A stretch of DNA of 64,000 nt from G963555815 sp965249615 [NCBI: bacterium] (GCA_965249615.1 CBDFMI010000006.1:744001-808000), one strand, 5' to 3'; shown: positions 1 through 9,172, counted from the stretch's first letter. The notes: generated by a model not told the origin, from the sequence alone. Numbers and translations: made by a program.

Positions 1-764
1 ACGAAATGCGGATCACGCGGCTGGTTGAGAAGCCGATGCAGCCCCATCATGGGAACTACGTCCTGGCCGGCGTCTTCGTCCTTCCCCAGGATTTCCTTGA
101 CCGTCTCGAGAAGTTCGGGGGCAACATGGAGGAGGCCCTTAGGGATCTCATCTCGACAGAGGGCTTGAGGTCTTCCATCTGGGAGGAGGATTGGGTCGAT
201 ACGCAGCACCCTTGGGACATTCTCCGGGCCAACCGGATGGTGATGGACGGCTGGCACGAGGCCGTCATCTCCGATTCCACCCAGTTGCGTGGCTCTGTCA
301 AGGTGGACGGGCCGGTCCAGATCGGGGACGAGGTGGTGATCGAATCAGGGACAGTTTTGCAGGGTCCCTGTTACATCGGCCCCGGCACTTTCATTGGCAA
401 CAACGTCCTCGTTCGTCGCTATACCAGCATTGGTCCCAAATCGGTCATTGGCTATGGGGTCGAGTTGAAGAACTGCGTCCTCTTCGGCTCCGCCAAGGTG
501 GGCCGCCTCTCTTTTATCGGGGATAGTGTGGTGGGGGAGGGGGTCGACATTGGATCAGGGACGATGACGGTCAATACCAATCTAGACGGCACAACGGTCC
601 AGGCCCATCAGGATGGGGCCCTCGTGGAGACGGGGATGGAGAAGCTGGGTTCCTTCATCGGCGATGGGGCCATCATCGGCGCTGGGAACACTCTTCTGGC
701 CGGGACCGTCATCCCCGCCGCTACCATCATCCCCCACCACGGGACCGTCACCCGAGGGACCTGA
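1..764 (+). CDS. Sugar-1-phosphate nucleotidyltransferase with LbH domain (5' end outside window)
   Basis: This is the C-terminal part of a bifunctional sugar-1-phosphate nucleotidyltransferase. The visible start carries an LVEKP motif and a WVDTQHPWDIL segment, typical of the end of the nucleotidyltransferase fold. It is followed by about 150 residues of hexapeptide repeats forming a left-handed beta-helix, as in GlmU and archaeal ST0452-like enzymes. Where GlmU has its catalytic acetyltransferase His (GHLxYxGD), this protein reads VGRLSFIGD, so acetyl transfer may be lost. The frame is open to the window edge, so the true start lies upstream. The stop is 5 bases before glmS, which suggests one operon. 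The substrate sugar is not determined. Confidence 0.85.
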   Translation, partial: EMRITRLVEKPMQPHHGNYVLAGVFVLPQDFLDRLEKFGGNMEEALRDLISTEGLRSSIWEEDWVDTQHPWDILRANRMVMDGWHEAVISDSTQLRGSVKVDGPVQIGDEVVIESGTVLQGPCYIGPGTFIGNNVLVRRYTSIGPKSVIGYGVELKNCVLFGSAKVGRLSFIGDSVVGEGVDIGSGTMTVNTNLDGTTVQAHQDGALVETGMEKLGSFIGDGAIIGAGNTLLAGTVIPAATIIPHHGTVTRGT

Positions 765-769
765 GAGCT

Positions 770-2590
770 GTGTGCGGCATCAGCGGCATCGTCAGCTACC
801 GAGATATCTCCTCCGATCTCTTTCAGAGCATCCGAAGCCTGGAGTATCGAGGATACGACTCCTGCGGCGTCGCGGTGCTTAACTCCAAAGGCATCATGAT
901 GAAGAAGAACACCGGGACCGTGGAGGAGGTCAATGACAAGGAGGCCCTCACTCAGGTCAAGGGCCACGTCGGGATTGCCCACACTCGCTGGGCGACACAC
1001 GGCAAGGTCAACAAGGCCAACGCCCACCCCCACTATTGCTGCCGGAACGAGACCGCTGTTGTTCATAATGGGATCATCTCAAACCTGCGCCCGCTTCGGG
1101 AACGCCTCCTGGCGGCGGGGCATCATTTTCGATCCGATACAGACAGCGAGGTGGTGCCTCATCTGATCGAGGAATACCTGCAGGCCGGCCTCAGCCTGGA
1201 GAAGGCCTTCCGAAAAACGCTGGGGGAACTGGACGGCACCTTCGCCCTCGCCCTCATCTCCCTCAGTGCGCCTGACCGCATCCTGTGCGCCAAGAGGGAG
1301 AGCCCCCTCATCTTGGGGATTGGCGATGGTTGCCACTTCGTCGCCTCAGATTTCAACGGGTTCATCGAATTCACCAAACACGCTGTCGTCCTGGATGATG
1401 GGGAAATGGCCATCGTGACCAAGGACGACTTGGAGGTGAAGAACTTCCACACGGCCCGGTCCAAGAGAAAGGAGGTCACGGAGATCCATTGGGACGCCGA
1501 GACCTCCAAACGGGGGGGATACCCCCACTACATGCTCAAAGAGATCTACGAGCAACCCCTCACGGTGGCCCACGCCCTGACGCTGGATGAGAAAACGCTG
1601 GGGAAACTGGCGAAACAGATCGAGTCTTGCCGCCGGACCTATTTGGTGGGGACCGGGACCACTTACTACGTCAGCCTGGTGGCCCAGTATCTCTTTACCC
1701 AGCTCTCGAAACGCTACCTCCCCGCCATTAGCAGCGATGAGTTCAAGCCTCTCGCCGAGGTCGACAAGGAGACCCTCGTCATTGCCGTTTCTCAGTCTGG
1801 GGAGACCTACGATACCCTGAGCGCGCTGCGCTGCGCACGGGAAAGCGGGGCGAAGACGGCCGCTGTCCTGAACGTTCAAGGCTCCTCGATGGCTCGCCTG
1901 GTGGATCAGGCTATCTTGCAGGGGGCAGGGCCGGAGATCTGTGTCCTCAGCACCAAGGCCGCCCTCTCTCAGATGATCATCCTTCTCCTCGTGGCCGTCG
2001 AGCTCGGGCGTATCACAGGCCATCTCAGCCAGGCGGACCGAAAGCGCATACGAAAAGAGATCGAGGGCCTTCCCGCCCTCATTCAGGAAGTTCTCAACGA
2101 GCGCTCGGGCTTTATCCGCGCTGTCGCCCACCGCCACCTCAAGGCCGGAAACTGGCTCTACCTCGGCCGGGGGATTCATTACGCCGTCGCCCTGGAGGCC
2201 GCCCTGAAAATGAAGGAGGTGACCTACCTTCACGCCGAAGGCATGTCGGCGGGCTTTCTAAAGCACGGCACCATTTCCCTCATTGACGACGGGATGACCT
2301 CCTTCTTCCTGATCCCCAGCCCCGAGGCGGGAGAAGTCCACGCCCTCACCCTCAGCAATATCGAGGAGGTCCGGGCCCGCGAGGGCTTTGTCATCGGGAT
2401 CTACTTCGACGGGGACGAGGAGGCCCGGGCCCTCTGCGATGAGGGAATCGCCCTTCCTTCAGGATCACCGCTCATCACCCCCTTCCTCCACCTGGTGGCC
2501 TCCCAGCTCTTCGCCTATTTCGCCGCTACGGGCCTCAAGCGAGACATCGACCGCCCGAGGGCCCTGGCGAAATCCGTCACCGTCGCTTGA
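770..2590 (+). CDS. glmS: Glutamine--fructose-6-phosphate aminotransferase (isomerizing)
   Basis: Makes glucosamine-6-phosphate from fructose-6-phosphate and glutamine, the first step toward UDP-GlcNAc. It starts at GTG with MCGISGIV, so Cys2 becomes the N-terminal glutaminase nucleophile. Residues up to about 240 are the class II glutaminase domain. Two SIS sugar-isomerase domains follow (SQSGETYDT near 345 and a second near 465). The C-terminus PRALAKSVTVA matches the family hallmark. Length 606 is normal. It follows the nucleotidyltransferase by 5 bases and has no room for a glmS ribozyme. Confidence 0.97.
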   Translation: MCGISGIVSYRDISSDLFQSIRSLEYRGYDSCGVAVLNSKGIMMKKNTGTVEEVNDKEALTQVKGHVGIAHTRWATHGKVNKANAHPHYCCRNETAVVHNGIISNLRPLRERLLAAGHHFRSDTDSEVVPHLIEEYLQAGLSLEKAFRKTLGELDGTFALALISLSAPDRILCAKRESPLILGIGDGCHFVASDFNGFIEFTKHAVVLDDGEMAIVTKDDLEVKNFHTARSKRKEVTEIHWDAETSKRGGYPHYMLKEIYEQPLTVAHALTLDEKTLGKLAKQIESCRRTYLVGTGTTYYVSLVAQYLFTQLSKRYLPAISSDEFKPLAEVDKETLVIAVSQSGETYDTLSALRCARESGAKTAAVLNVQGSSMARLVDQAILQGAGPEICVLSTKAALSQMIILLLVAVELGRITGHLSQADRKRIRKEIEGLPALIQEVLNERSGFIRAVAHRHLKAGNWLYLGRGIHYAVALEAALKMKEVTYLHAEGMSAGFLKHGTISLIDDGMTSFFLIPSPEAGEVHALTLSNIEEVRAREGFVIGIYFDGDEEARALCDEGIALPSGSPLITPFLHLVASQLFAYFAATGLKRDIDRPRALAKSVTVA

Positions 2591-2697
2591 GAGGACATGA
2601 GAAGAGGGTCCTAGGTGGGTTACCGGTCTTCCTGTCTGTCAATTTGAAAAGATGACCTGGTAGTGCTTGTCTTAATTTTGAGTGGTGAGGAATAGAT

Positions 2698-3489
2698 ATG
2701 CTCGAAGGAATCATCCTGGGCGTGATACAGGGCATCGCCGAATGGCTTCCTGTCAGTTCGGAAGGAATGATTGCACTGGTAAAAGTAAATTTGTATCAAG
2801 AGACCGACATTCAAGCGATCGTTCGGTTTGCACTCTTTCTTCACCTCGGCACTTTTCTCGCGGCATTGGTGTATTTACGCAAAGATGTCCTCTCGCTGTT
2901 GAAAGCGCTTTTTAGATATCAATCGGCAGAGAGCGAACACAAATCTGTGCTCCGCTTTCTTATTGTTTCGACGCTGATCAGCGGGGCCCTGGGAGCTGTA
3001 TTGCTGAAGGTGTTGACCGGCGTGGGAGAAACCGTTCAGCTGTCGAGCAAGACAATCACCTTCGCCATCGGGCTTTTACTCCTGATTACTGCGGGCCTTC
3101 AACTCAAGAGACGAAAGGGGATCCAGAAGAATCGGGGAGAGGTGCGACTGTTGGATGGCGTCCTTCTGGGTGTTGCTCAAGGGTTGGCGGTTTTGCCCGG
3201 ATTGTCACGTTCTGGCTTGACGGTCTCCACGTTACTTTTGAGAAGGTTTGGCGATACCCATGCATTGCAACTGAGTTTCTTGATGAGTCTCCCGATCGTG
3301 TTGGCAGGCAACGTCGTACTCAACATTAAATATTTTAGTTGGTCCCCCGAGATAGGCGCTGGATTGCTGTTTTCTTTCCTTTTTGGAATTTCGACTATTC
3401 ACATTCTGTTGAAATTCGCCGAACGGGTTAATTTTGGCTATTTTGTTTTTGCGTTCGGACTCTTGATGATGGCCTCTATTGCGGTTTGA
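2698..3489 (+). CDS. uppP: Undecaprenyl-diphosphatase (BacA/UppP family)
   Basis: Integral membrane phosphatase that recycles undecaprenyl diphosphate, the lipid carrier for wall and surface polysaccharides. Both family motifs are present: GIAEWLPVSSEG (residues 12-23) and PGLSRSGLT (about 165-173), with several hydrophobic helices between and after. The first motif has EGMI where typical bacterial enzymes have SGHL, which resembles archaeal members. The gene and its flanks (about 2620-3540) are visibly AT-richer than neighbours and use codons such as TTG and AAA freely, a sign of transfer. A GAGGAA ribosome site precedes the ATG. It sits inside the amino-sugar cluster. Confidence 0.9.
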   Translation: MLEGIILGVIQGIAEWLPVSSEGMIALVKVNLYQETDIQAIVRFALFLHLGTFLAALVYLRKDVLSLLKALFRYQSAESEHKSVLRFLIVSTLISGALGAVLLKVLTGVGETVQLSSKTITFAIGLLLLITAGLQLKRRKGIQKNRGEVRLLDGVLLGVAQGLAVLPGLSRSGLTVSTLLLRRFGDTHALQLSFLMSLPIVLAGNVVLNIKYFSWSPEIGAGLLFSFLFGISTIHILLKFAERVNFGYFVFAFGLLMMASIAV

Positions 3490-3543
3490 ACCGTTATTAG
3501 AATTTTTGTCCTCGTCATGATGATTTCTGAAAAGAGAGATTAG

Positions 3544-5607
3544 ATGTCTGAGAGGCCAAGCCGACTTCAGGGGACAGATGGGGTCCGGGGGGTGATGGCG
3601 CGTGACACGGACCCCCGCCTTGAGGGCTTGGACCCCATCGCGGCCTTCTGGACGAAGGGCCTCTTCACCCCTGCGTTTGTGACGCGCTATTGTTTCGCCT
3701 TCGCTAGGGAGGCGGCGGGCCCTTCAGAGGAGGTGGTTCTCGGGTGGGACCCCAGGGATCGAGGGGGAGATTTTATTGAGGCGGCTGTCCGTGGGATCCG
3801 GGGGGCGGGTCGTCGCGCGGTCCTGCTTGGAATGGCCCCGACCACAGCTATTCCCCTCCTGATGGTTCAACGCTCGGCCCCGGCCGGGATCGCCCTGACT
3901 GCCTCACACAACCCGGAAGACCAAAACGGCCTAAAACTCTTTAGGGGCCCCCTCGCTCTAAAACCTCTGCCCCCGCAAGAGACCCGGCTCACACGCCAAA
4001 TCTATGCCCTGCCAGAGGAGTTGCCGCTGCAGGGGGACGACTCCCCCGAGCCTATCGACCTCAAGACCCCCTGCCGAGAGGCTTTTTTGAAATTCTCCCT
4101 TTCCCCCAGCAATACCTGGTCTTCTGACAGGGAAGAATTCAAGGATCTTCTCCTTGTGGTGGACCCGGCCGGAGGCGCCCTTTCCGGTCTCGCGCGAGAG
4201 GTTTTTCAGGCGCTCGGGGCGCTCGAGGTCCTGGAGGTGAACGGGGAAGGCGGCCCCCTGAACCGCGGGGGAGGGGTTGTCGAGCTCGAGGGGATGGAGT
4301 GGATCGAACCCGAGACGTTTTCAGGACCCTCGGACCATCGGGCGGTCTCGGCCCTCTTTGAGCTTGGCCGGTCCCATCGGGAGGCCCTTTGTCGGAACAA
4401 AAGTTTTGCCGCAGGGGTGGTCTTTGACGCCGACGGGGACCGAAGTCTCCTGCTCATTTACGACCCCCTTCAGGACCGGGTGGCGGTCCTGGACGGCGAT
4501 GTGATCGGGGTTCACCTCGCTCGGTATCTGGTCCAAAGCCACCCGCGTCAATTTGAAGGGGCCGCCTGCGCCTTCACGGTGGAGAGTGACCTTGGGGCCG
4601 GGGCGGCGGCGGGTACCTTGGGTCTTCAGTTGAGCCTGACGCCCGTCGGAGACCGCTGGCTCTTGTGGCACGCCGGGCTTGCCTGGCTTCGGGCGTTGAG
4701 CGCGAAGCAGGGAAAGGTCCCGGTTTCCCTCGCAGATTCACTTGCGGATCTGGAGGCGGGAGAGGCCGATGTGGAGGCCCTTTCGGACCTCCTGGGGGGG
4801 CTTGGACGGGAATTCTCTGAGGATTTAGGGCTCCTTCGGCCCGGCGCTGTCCCCTTCGCCTTGGGGGCCGAGAGCTCAGGCCACCACATCACGCTGGGGT
4901 GGGTGGAGCGGCCCGGCGCCTCTTCGGTCCCCCTCTTTGCAGGGAATGGACTGAAGGCGGCCGTGAACGCCCTCGTGGCGATTTCCAGCCTTCGTCGCTC
5001 TCTATCTCTGGAAAAAGCCCTGGAGGCCATTCATCATCCCTTCCCCCGAAGCCATAAGCGGCTTCGCTATGCCTATTACACAGACCGGTCCCGGTTTCAA
5101 AGAGGCTCCTCTGATTGGCAGGAGGTCCATTCAGCCCTTGTCCATGAGTGTCAAAAAGCCTTCTCAGGGCGTTACCATAGAAGGGAGATTATTCTGCCGG
5201 AGGACCCTGACATGCTCTATCTGGCCCTGGACGACGCGGAGGGTGTTCAGCGGGGGGGCCTCTATGTCCGAAACTCGGGGACAGAGGAGAAGACCGGCGT
5301 CTCTCTCCAAGGGCCGGCCAAGGAGGCCAAAAATCTTGAGGCCGTTGGAGAGGCGGTCCAGCGAGTCCTCACCCTTCGCCTGAAATCCCCCTCCAGTCTT
5401 TACGCGGGGGCCGAACGAAAAGTTCTAAAAACCCTCGTTGGGGGGTGTGTAGATGGCGTGAAGTCTGTGATCCCGCCAGAAGTTGACGAGTCCCGTCTTC
5501 TGAGGGAGATGGCCCGGCAGGGTCTCATCGCCCGCGAGGGCGGTGGGTGGAAGGCCACAGGGCTTGGACTTTGGTACGCTGGGGAGCCGATGGAGACGAG
5601 AGGATGA
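3544..5607 (+). CDS. Phosphohexomutase (PMM/PGM/GlmM superfamily) with C-terminal extension
   Basis: Alpha-D-phosphohexomutase that interconverts 6- and 1-phosphosugars. In this cluster glucosamine phosphate is the likely substrate. All four active-site elements are visible: phosphoserine loop TASHNPEDQNG (Ser121), metal loop FDADGDR (294-300), sugar loop GAESSGHH (about 440-447) and phosphate loop RNSGTEE (576-582). Length 687 is well above the usual 450 or so. Much of the excess lies in insertions and in a tail beyond about residue 600 that resembles a winged helix (RLLREMARQGLIAREGGGW). Its stop overlaps the next start (ATGA), so the two are probably translationally coupled. Confidence 0.88.
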   Translation: MSERPSRLQGTDGVRGVMARDTDPRLEGLDPIAAFWTKGLFTPAFVTRYCFAFAREAAGPSEEVVLGWDPRDRGGDFIEAAVRGIRGAGRRAVLLGMAPTTAIPLLMVQRSAPAGIALTASHNPEDQNGLKLFRGPLALKPLPPQETRLTRQIYALPEELPLQGDDSPEPIDLKTPCREAFLKFSLSPSNTWSSDREEFKDLLLVVDPAGGALSGLAREVFQALGALEVLEVNGEGGPLNRGGGVVELEGMEWIEPETFSGPSDHRAVSALFELGRSHREALCRNKSFAAGVVFDADGDRSLLLIYDPLQDRVAVLDGDVIGVHLARYLVQSHPRQFEGAACAFTVESDLGAGAAAGTLGLQLSLTPVGDRWLLWHAGLAWLRALSAKQGKVPVSLADSLADLEAGEADVEALSDLLGGLGREFSEDLGLLRPGAVPFALGAESSGHHITLGWVERPGASSVPLFAGNGLKAAVNALVAISSLRRSLSLEKALEAIHHPFPRSHKRLRYAYYTDRSRFQRGSSDWQEVHSALVHECQKAFSGRYHRREIILPEDPDMLYLALDDAEGVQRGGLYVRNSGTEEKTGVSLQGPAKEAKNLEAVGEAVQRVLTLRLKSPSSLYAGAERKVLKTLVGGCVDGVKSVIPPEVDESRLLREMARQGLIAREGGGWKATGLGLWYAGEPMETRG

Positions 5608-6446
5608 GCCAAAAGACAGGGACTGTCCGGCCTCAGGCTTTAAAACCAAATTTTTACTTTCTCGACTCGGCCTCTGCTTTTGGGTCTCTCTTCGGGGGTG
5701 TCGGCTTCGCATGGGAAGCGGTGAAAAACATCGGCCCCTTCATTGAGCGGGAGATCTCCAGTCGGGCGAAGAAGACCAAACCCTCTGATTGTCCTCCTGG
5801 GATGACGTTCCATGAGGGCATGGTGACGGTGGAGAGGTTGGTGATCGCTCGCCAGGATCTTCTCTTTCCCGAACTCCTGATCTGGATTGGAAAGGGGACC
5901 CGTCTTGAGCCTGGAGTGCTGATAAAATCGGGTGCCCTGATAGAGTCTGAGGCCGAAATCCGTCAGGGGGCTTACTTGCGCGGGGCAGTGGCCGTCGGCT
6001 CGGGGGCCGTGGTCGGCCACGTCACAGAGATAAAGAACTCCGTTTTTCTGGAGGGGGCGGAGGCGGGCCACTTTGCCTATGTGGGAGACAGCCTGCTGGG
6101 CCGCCACGTGAACCTGGGTGCCGGTTCGAAGCTCGCCAACCTGGAACTCCGCTCTCCGGGAAGGAAGACTTTGGAATCTCGTATTCAGCTTCCCTGGGAG
6201 GGGACAGAGGTGAACAAAGATCTCCCCTTGGTGGAAGGCCGCCTCGACACGGGCCTTCGAAAGCTCGGGGCCATCCTCGGGGATGACGTCGAGGTGGGTT
6301 GCAATGCCGTGACCTCGCCTGGCACCCTGGTGGGCCCCCGTTCCTGGATCTATCCGAACACAACGGTCCGAAAGGGGTTTTATCCGGCCGACCACATCGT
6401 CCGGCCCGGGGCCCGAGACTTGGAGATTGTCCCTCGTAAGGACTGA
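5604..6446 (+). CDS. LbH (hexapeptide-repeat) acyltransferase, GlmU acetyltransferase-like
   Basis: A 280-residue protein made almost entirely of left-handed beta-helix repeats (for example LEPGVLIKSGALIESEAEI). It resembles the C-terminal half of GlmU or the helix of sugar nucleotidyltransferases, without a nucleotidyltransferase domain. It keeps His156 in AGHFAYVGD, where GlmU has its acetyltransferase catalytic His. The ATG at 5604 overlaps the stop of the phosphohexomutase gene (ATGA); a longer reading from 5547 would run far into that gene and is less likely. Inference: it acetylates the amino sugar made by GlmS and the mutase. Confidence 0.8.
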   Translation: MSQKTGTVRPQALKPNFYFLDSASAFGSLFGGVGFAWEAVKNIGPFIEREISSRAKKTKPSDCPPGMTFHEGMVTVERLVIARQDLLFPELLIWIGKGTRLEPGVLIKSGALIESEAEIRQGAYLRGAVAVGSGAVVGHVTEIKNSVFLEGAEAGHFAYVGDSLLGRHVNLGAGSKLANLELRSPGRKTLESRIQLPWEGTEVNKDLPLVEGRLDTGLRKLGAILGDDVEVGCNAVTSPGTLVGPRSWIYPNTTVRKGFYPADHIVRPGARDLEIVPRKD

Positions 6447-6448
6447 AC

Positions 6449-6742
6449 ATGGCGACGAAGCTGACCCGTGAACAGGTGGAGCACGTGGCCCATTTGGCAC
6501 AGCTCGATCTGAGCGAGGATGAGATCGAGAAGTACCGTGAACAGCTCGGTAACCTCCTTGCCTACATGGAGAAATTAAACGAGCTGGACACCGAACAGGT
6601 GGAGCCGACCTCCCACGTCCTCCCCTTGAAGAACGTCTTCCGCGAGGACGAGATTAACCACCCCCTTCCCCAGGTCGATTTCCTTCCGCTCGCTCCAAAG
6701 GCCGAACAGCGCTACTACAAAGTCCCGAAGATCATCGAATAA
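6449..6742 (+). CDS. gatC: Asp/Glu-tRNA(Asn/Gln) amidotransferase subunit C
   Basis: Small subunit of the GatCAB amidotransferase, which converts mischarged Glu-tRNA(Gln) or Asp-tRNA(Asn). The 97-residue protein shows the family pattern: REQVEHVAHLAQLDLSEDE at the N-terminus, LVxxM-like helix with NLLAYMEKLNELDT, and VEPTSHVLPLKNVFREDE. It begins 2 bases after the preceding stop, so it is cotranscribed with the sugar cluster. GatA and GatB are not next to it: the next gene is ubiD-like. An orphan gatC location is common. Confidence 0.95.
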   Translation: MATKLTREQVEHVAHLAQLDLSEDEIEKYREQLGNLLAYMEKLNELDTEQVEPTSHVLPLKNVFREDEINHPLPQVDFLPLAPKAEQRYYKVPKIIE

Positions 6743-6835
6743 GGCCCGCCGACGAGAGATCCGCTGGACCGGGGGGCCTCCCGCCATGTGCTATAGTATC
6801 CGACATCACCCGACACCACTGGGAGCCCAGCGACC

Positions 6836-8278
6836 ATGGCCTTTGACAGCACGGCGGAGTTTGTTGCCGCCCTGGAGGCGGCGGGGGAACTGAGGCGGAT
6901 TCAGGCCGAGGTGGACCCCGAGCTTGAGATCACCGAGATCACCGACCGCATCGTGAAGAAAGAGGGGCCGGCCCTTCTCTTTGAGAAGGTGCGGGGCCAC
7001 CGTATCCCGCTCCTCATCAACGCCCTGGGGTCGGAGCGGCGCATGGCCATGGCCCTTGGGGTGGAGAGCGCACAGGAGGTGGCAGACCGCGTGAAGGAGC
7101 TCCTTCGCGTGGAGATGCCGTCCAGTCTGCTGGAAAAGATCAAGAAGCTGCCAGAGCTGGCGCGCCTGGCCTCCATCGGCCCTCATGTGGTCCAGGACGG
7201 TCCCTGCAAGGAGGTGGTGATCAAGGAGGGGGCGACCCTCGACTGGATCCCCGCCCTGAAGTGCTGGCCCGAGGACGGCGGCCGCTACATTACAATCCCT
7301 CAGGTCTACACCAAGGACCCCGCCAACACGCGAAATGTGGGGATGTACCGGATGCAGATCTTCGATCGGACCACAGCGGGGATGCACTGGCATACCCATC
7401 ACGACGGGGCCCAGCACTACCGCGAGCACTGCGCCCTGGGCAGACGGATGGAGGCGGCCATCGCCCTGGGCGGAGACCCCGTCCTCACCTATGCGGCGAC
7501 AGCGCCCCTCCCGCCCGGCATGGACGAGCTCCTCTTCGCCGGTTTCCTCAGACAGAAACGGGTGCGGCTCGTGCGGTGCGAGACGGTGGACCTGGAGGTT
7601 CCGGCCGATGCCGACATTGTCCTGGAAGGCTATCTGGAGCCCGGGGAGCTGCGCCAGGAGGGCCCCTTTGGGGACCATACGGGCTACTACTCCCTGGCCG
7701 ATGATTATCCGGTCTTCCATCTCACCTGTGTCACACATCGGCGAGATCCCATCTACTGCACGACGGTCGTCGGGCGTCCCCCCATGGAGGACTACTACAT
7801 GGGAAAGGCCACCGAACGCATCTTTCTTCCCCTCATCCAGATGCAGCTTCCCGAGGTGGTGGACATCAACATGCCCGCCGAGGGGGTCTTCCACAACCTC
7901 GTCATCATCTCCATCCGAAAAAGCTATCCCCATCATGCGCGCAAAGTGATGCACGCCTTGTGGGGCATGGGCCAGATGATGTTCGCCAAGACCATCGTCG
8001 TCGTGGATTCCGACGTAAACGTCCATGACCTGAGCGAGGTGACCTGGGTTGCCACCAACAGCATCGACCCCCGGCGGGACATCGCCTTTGTGGATGGCCC
8101 GGTGGAGGTCCTGGACCACGCCGCGCCGCTCCCGACGGTGGGCTCCAAGATGGGGGTCGACGCCACCCCTAAGTGGCGGGAGGAGGGATTTGAACGGCCC
8201 TGGCCCGACCCCATCACCATGACGCCCGAAGTGAAGGCCCTTGTGGCCCGCCGCTGGAAGGAATATGGCCTCGACTGA
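6836..8278 (+). CDS. UbiD-family decarboxylase
   Basis: Prenylated-FMN-dependent decarboxylase of the UbiD family (480 residues, normal length). It shows the conserved Glu-rich core, including the PFGDHTGYYS stretch and the RxDPIYCTTVVGRPPMED segment typical of UbiD. It is immediately followed, with a 14-base overlap, by a UbiA-type prenyltransferase. That pairing is known for aromatic decarboxylation plus prenylation in quinone synthesis, either ubiquinone or the futalosine menaquinone route (MqnL/MqnP). The rest of that pathway is not in the window, so which quinone is made is inference. Confidence 0.92.
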   Translation: MAFDSTAEFVAALEAAGELRRIQAEVDPELEITEITDRIVKKEGPALLFEKVRGHRIPLLINALGSERRMAMALGVESAQEVADRVKELLRVEMPSSLLEKIKKLPELARLASIGPHVVQDGPCKEVVIKEGATLDWIPALKCWPEDGGRYITIPQVYTKDPANTRNVGMYRMQIFDRTTAGMHWHTHHDGAQHYREHCALGRRMEAAIALGGDPVLTYAATAPLPPGMDELLFAGFLRQKRVRLVRCETVDLEVPADADIVLEGYLEPGELRQEGPFGDHTGYYSLADDYPVFHLTCVTHRRDPIYCTTVVGRPPMEDYYMGKATERIFLPLIQMQLPEVVDINMPAEGVFHNLVIISIRKSYPHHARKVMHALWGMGQMMFAKTIVVVDSDVNVHDLSEVTWVATNSIDPRRDIAFVDGPVEVLDHAAPLPTVGSKMGVDATPKWREEGFERPWPDPITMTPEVKALVARRWKEYGLD

Positions 8279-9155
8279 GACCCTGGGAAGGGTGTCGTGG
8301 CGGCGACAGACGGGACTCCTCCTGCGGCTCGTAAAATTCGAGCACACCCTCTTTGCTCTGCCCTTTGCCCTCGCAGGCGCTTTTCTGGCGGCCGAGGGGT
8401 GGCCAAGGCTCTGGGCCCTGGGGTGGATCGTGGCGGCGGCCGTCGGCGCCCGGAACTTCGCCTTTGCCCTGAATCGGCTCGCCGACAAGGAGTTCGACGC
8501 GCGAAACCCGAGGACCCAAGACCGCCTGGCCTACCGTGGGATCCTAGAGGGGCCGGGGATCTGGGTCTTTCTTGGGCTTTCTCTCGCCCTGTTCCTGCTG
8601 GCCGCGAGTTCGCTGAACCGTCTCACCTTGGTCCTGGCCCCTGCCGTGGTGGCCGTCATCGTTTTCTATTCCTACTCCAAACGCTGGACGTGGGTTTCTC
8701 ATGGGGTCCTGGGCTTCGCCCTGGCCTGTGCCCCGGCGGGGGCCTGGATCGCCGTTCGGGGAGACCTGACGGCCCTTCCCCTTTGGCTCTCTCTGGGGGT
8801 GGTCGCCTGGGTGGCCGGCTTTGACGTCATCTACGCCTGCCTGGACCTTGATTTTGATCGGGCCGAAGGTCTTTATTCCATCCCCGCTCGGTTTGGGATC
8901 GCCGGCGGGCTTTGGATCTCGGGGGCTTTGCACGCCCTGACGGTATCGTCCTTCGGGATGGTGGGCCGGATCGGACAGCTCGGCCTGGCCTACTGGGTTG
9001 CGTGGGGCCTGGGGATTCTCGTCCTCGCCTATCAACATGCCATCGTTAAGCCTCATGATCTCTCGCGGACGAATTTTTCCTTCTTCCACCTAAATGCCTA
9101 TTTCAGCGTGCTCCTCGCCGGTGGGCTTGTGCTAGACTCCCTCCTGCCTGGCTAA
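8265..9155 (+). CDS. UbiA-family polyprenyltransferase (MqnP/UbiA-like)
   Basis: Membrane prenyltransferase that attaches a polyprenyl chain to an aromatic ring. The first Asp motif is NRLADKEFD (residues 70-78) and the second is DVIYACLDLDFD (187-198); both bind Mg-diphosphate. About eight hydrophobic helices are visible. The ATG at 8265 gives a 296-residue protein overlapping the ubiD stop; the in-frame GTG at 8241 is less likely. The N-terminal KFEHTLFALPFALAGAFLA is the usual start of 4-hydroxybenzoate-type enzymes. It shares an operon with the UbiD-like decarboxylase. Confidence 0.92.
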   Translation: MASTETLGRVSWRRQTGLLLRLVKFEHTLFALPFALAGAFLAAEGWPRLWALGWIVAAAVGARNFAFALNRLADKEFDARNPRTQDRLAYRGILEGPGIWVFLGLSLALFLLAASSLNRLTLVLAPAVVAVIVFYSYSKRWTWVSHGVLGFALACAPAGAWIAVRGDLTALPLWLSLGVVAWVAGFDVIYACLDLDFDRAEGLYSIPARFGIAGGLWISGALHALTVSSFGMVGRIGQLGLAYWVAWGLGILVLAYQHAIVKPHDLSRTNFSFFHLNAYFSVLLAGGLVLDSLLPG

Positions 9156-9172
9156 AAGGAGATAAAACACCC

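Noticed and set aside
765-769. glmS ribozyme
   Set aside because: Only five bases separate the upstream stop from the glmS start, so no leader structure fits.
1346-2233. 295-residue minus-strand ORF
   Set aside because: It lies wholly within glmS, which is full length and has all family motifs. The GC-rich code makes long opposite-strand frames common here.
6806-8488. 560-residue minus-strand ORF
   Set aside because: It is an exact shadow of the ubiD and ubiA genes, has His/Gly-rich non-protein-like composition and no recognisable motif.
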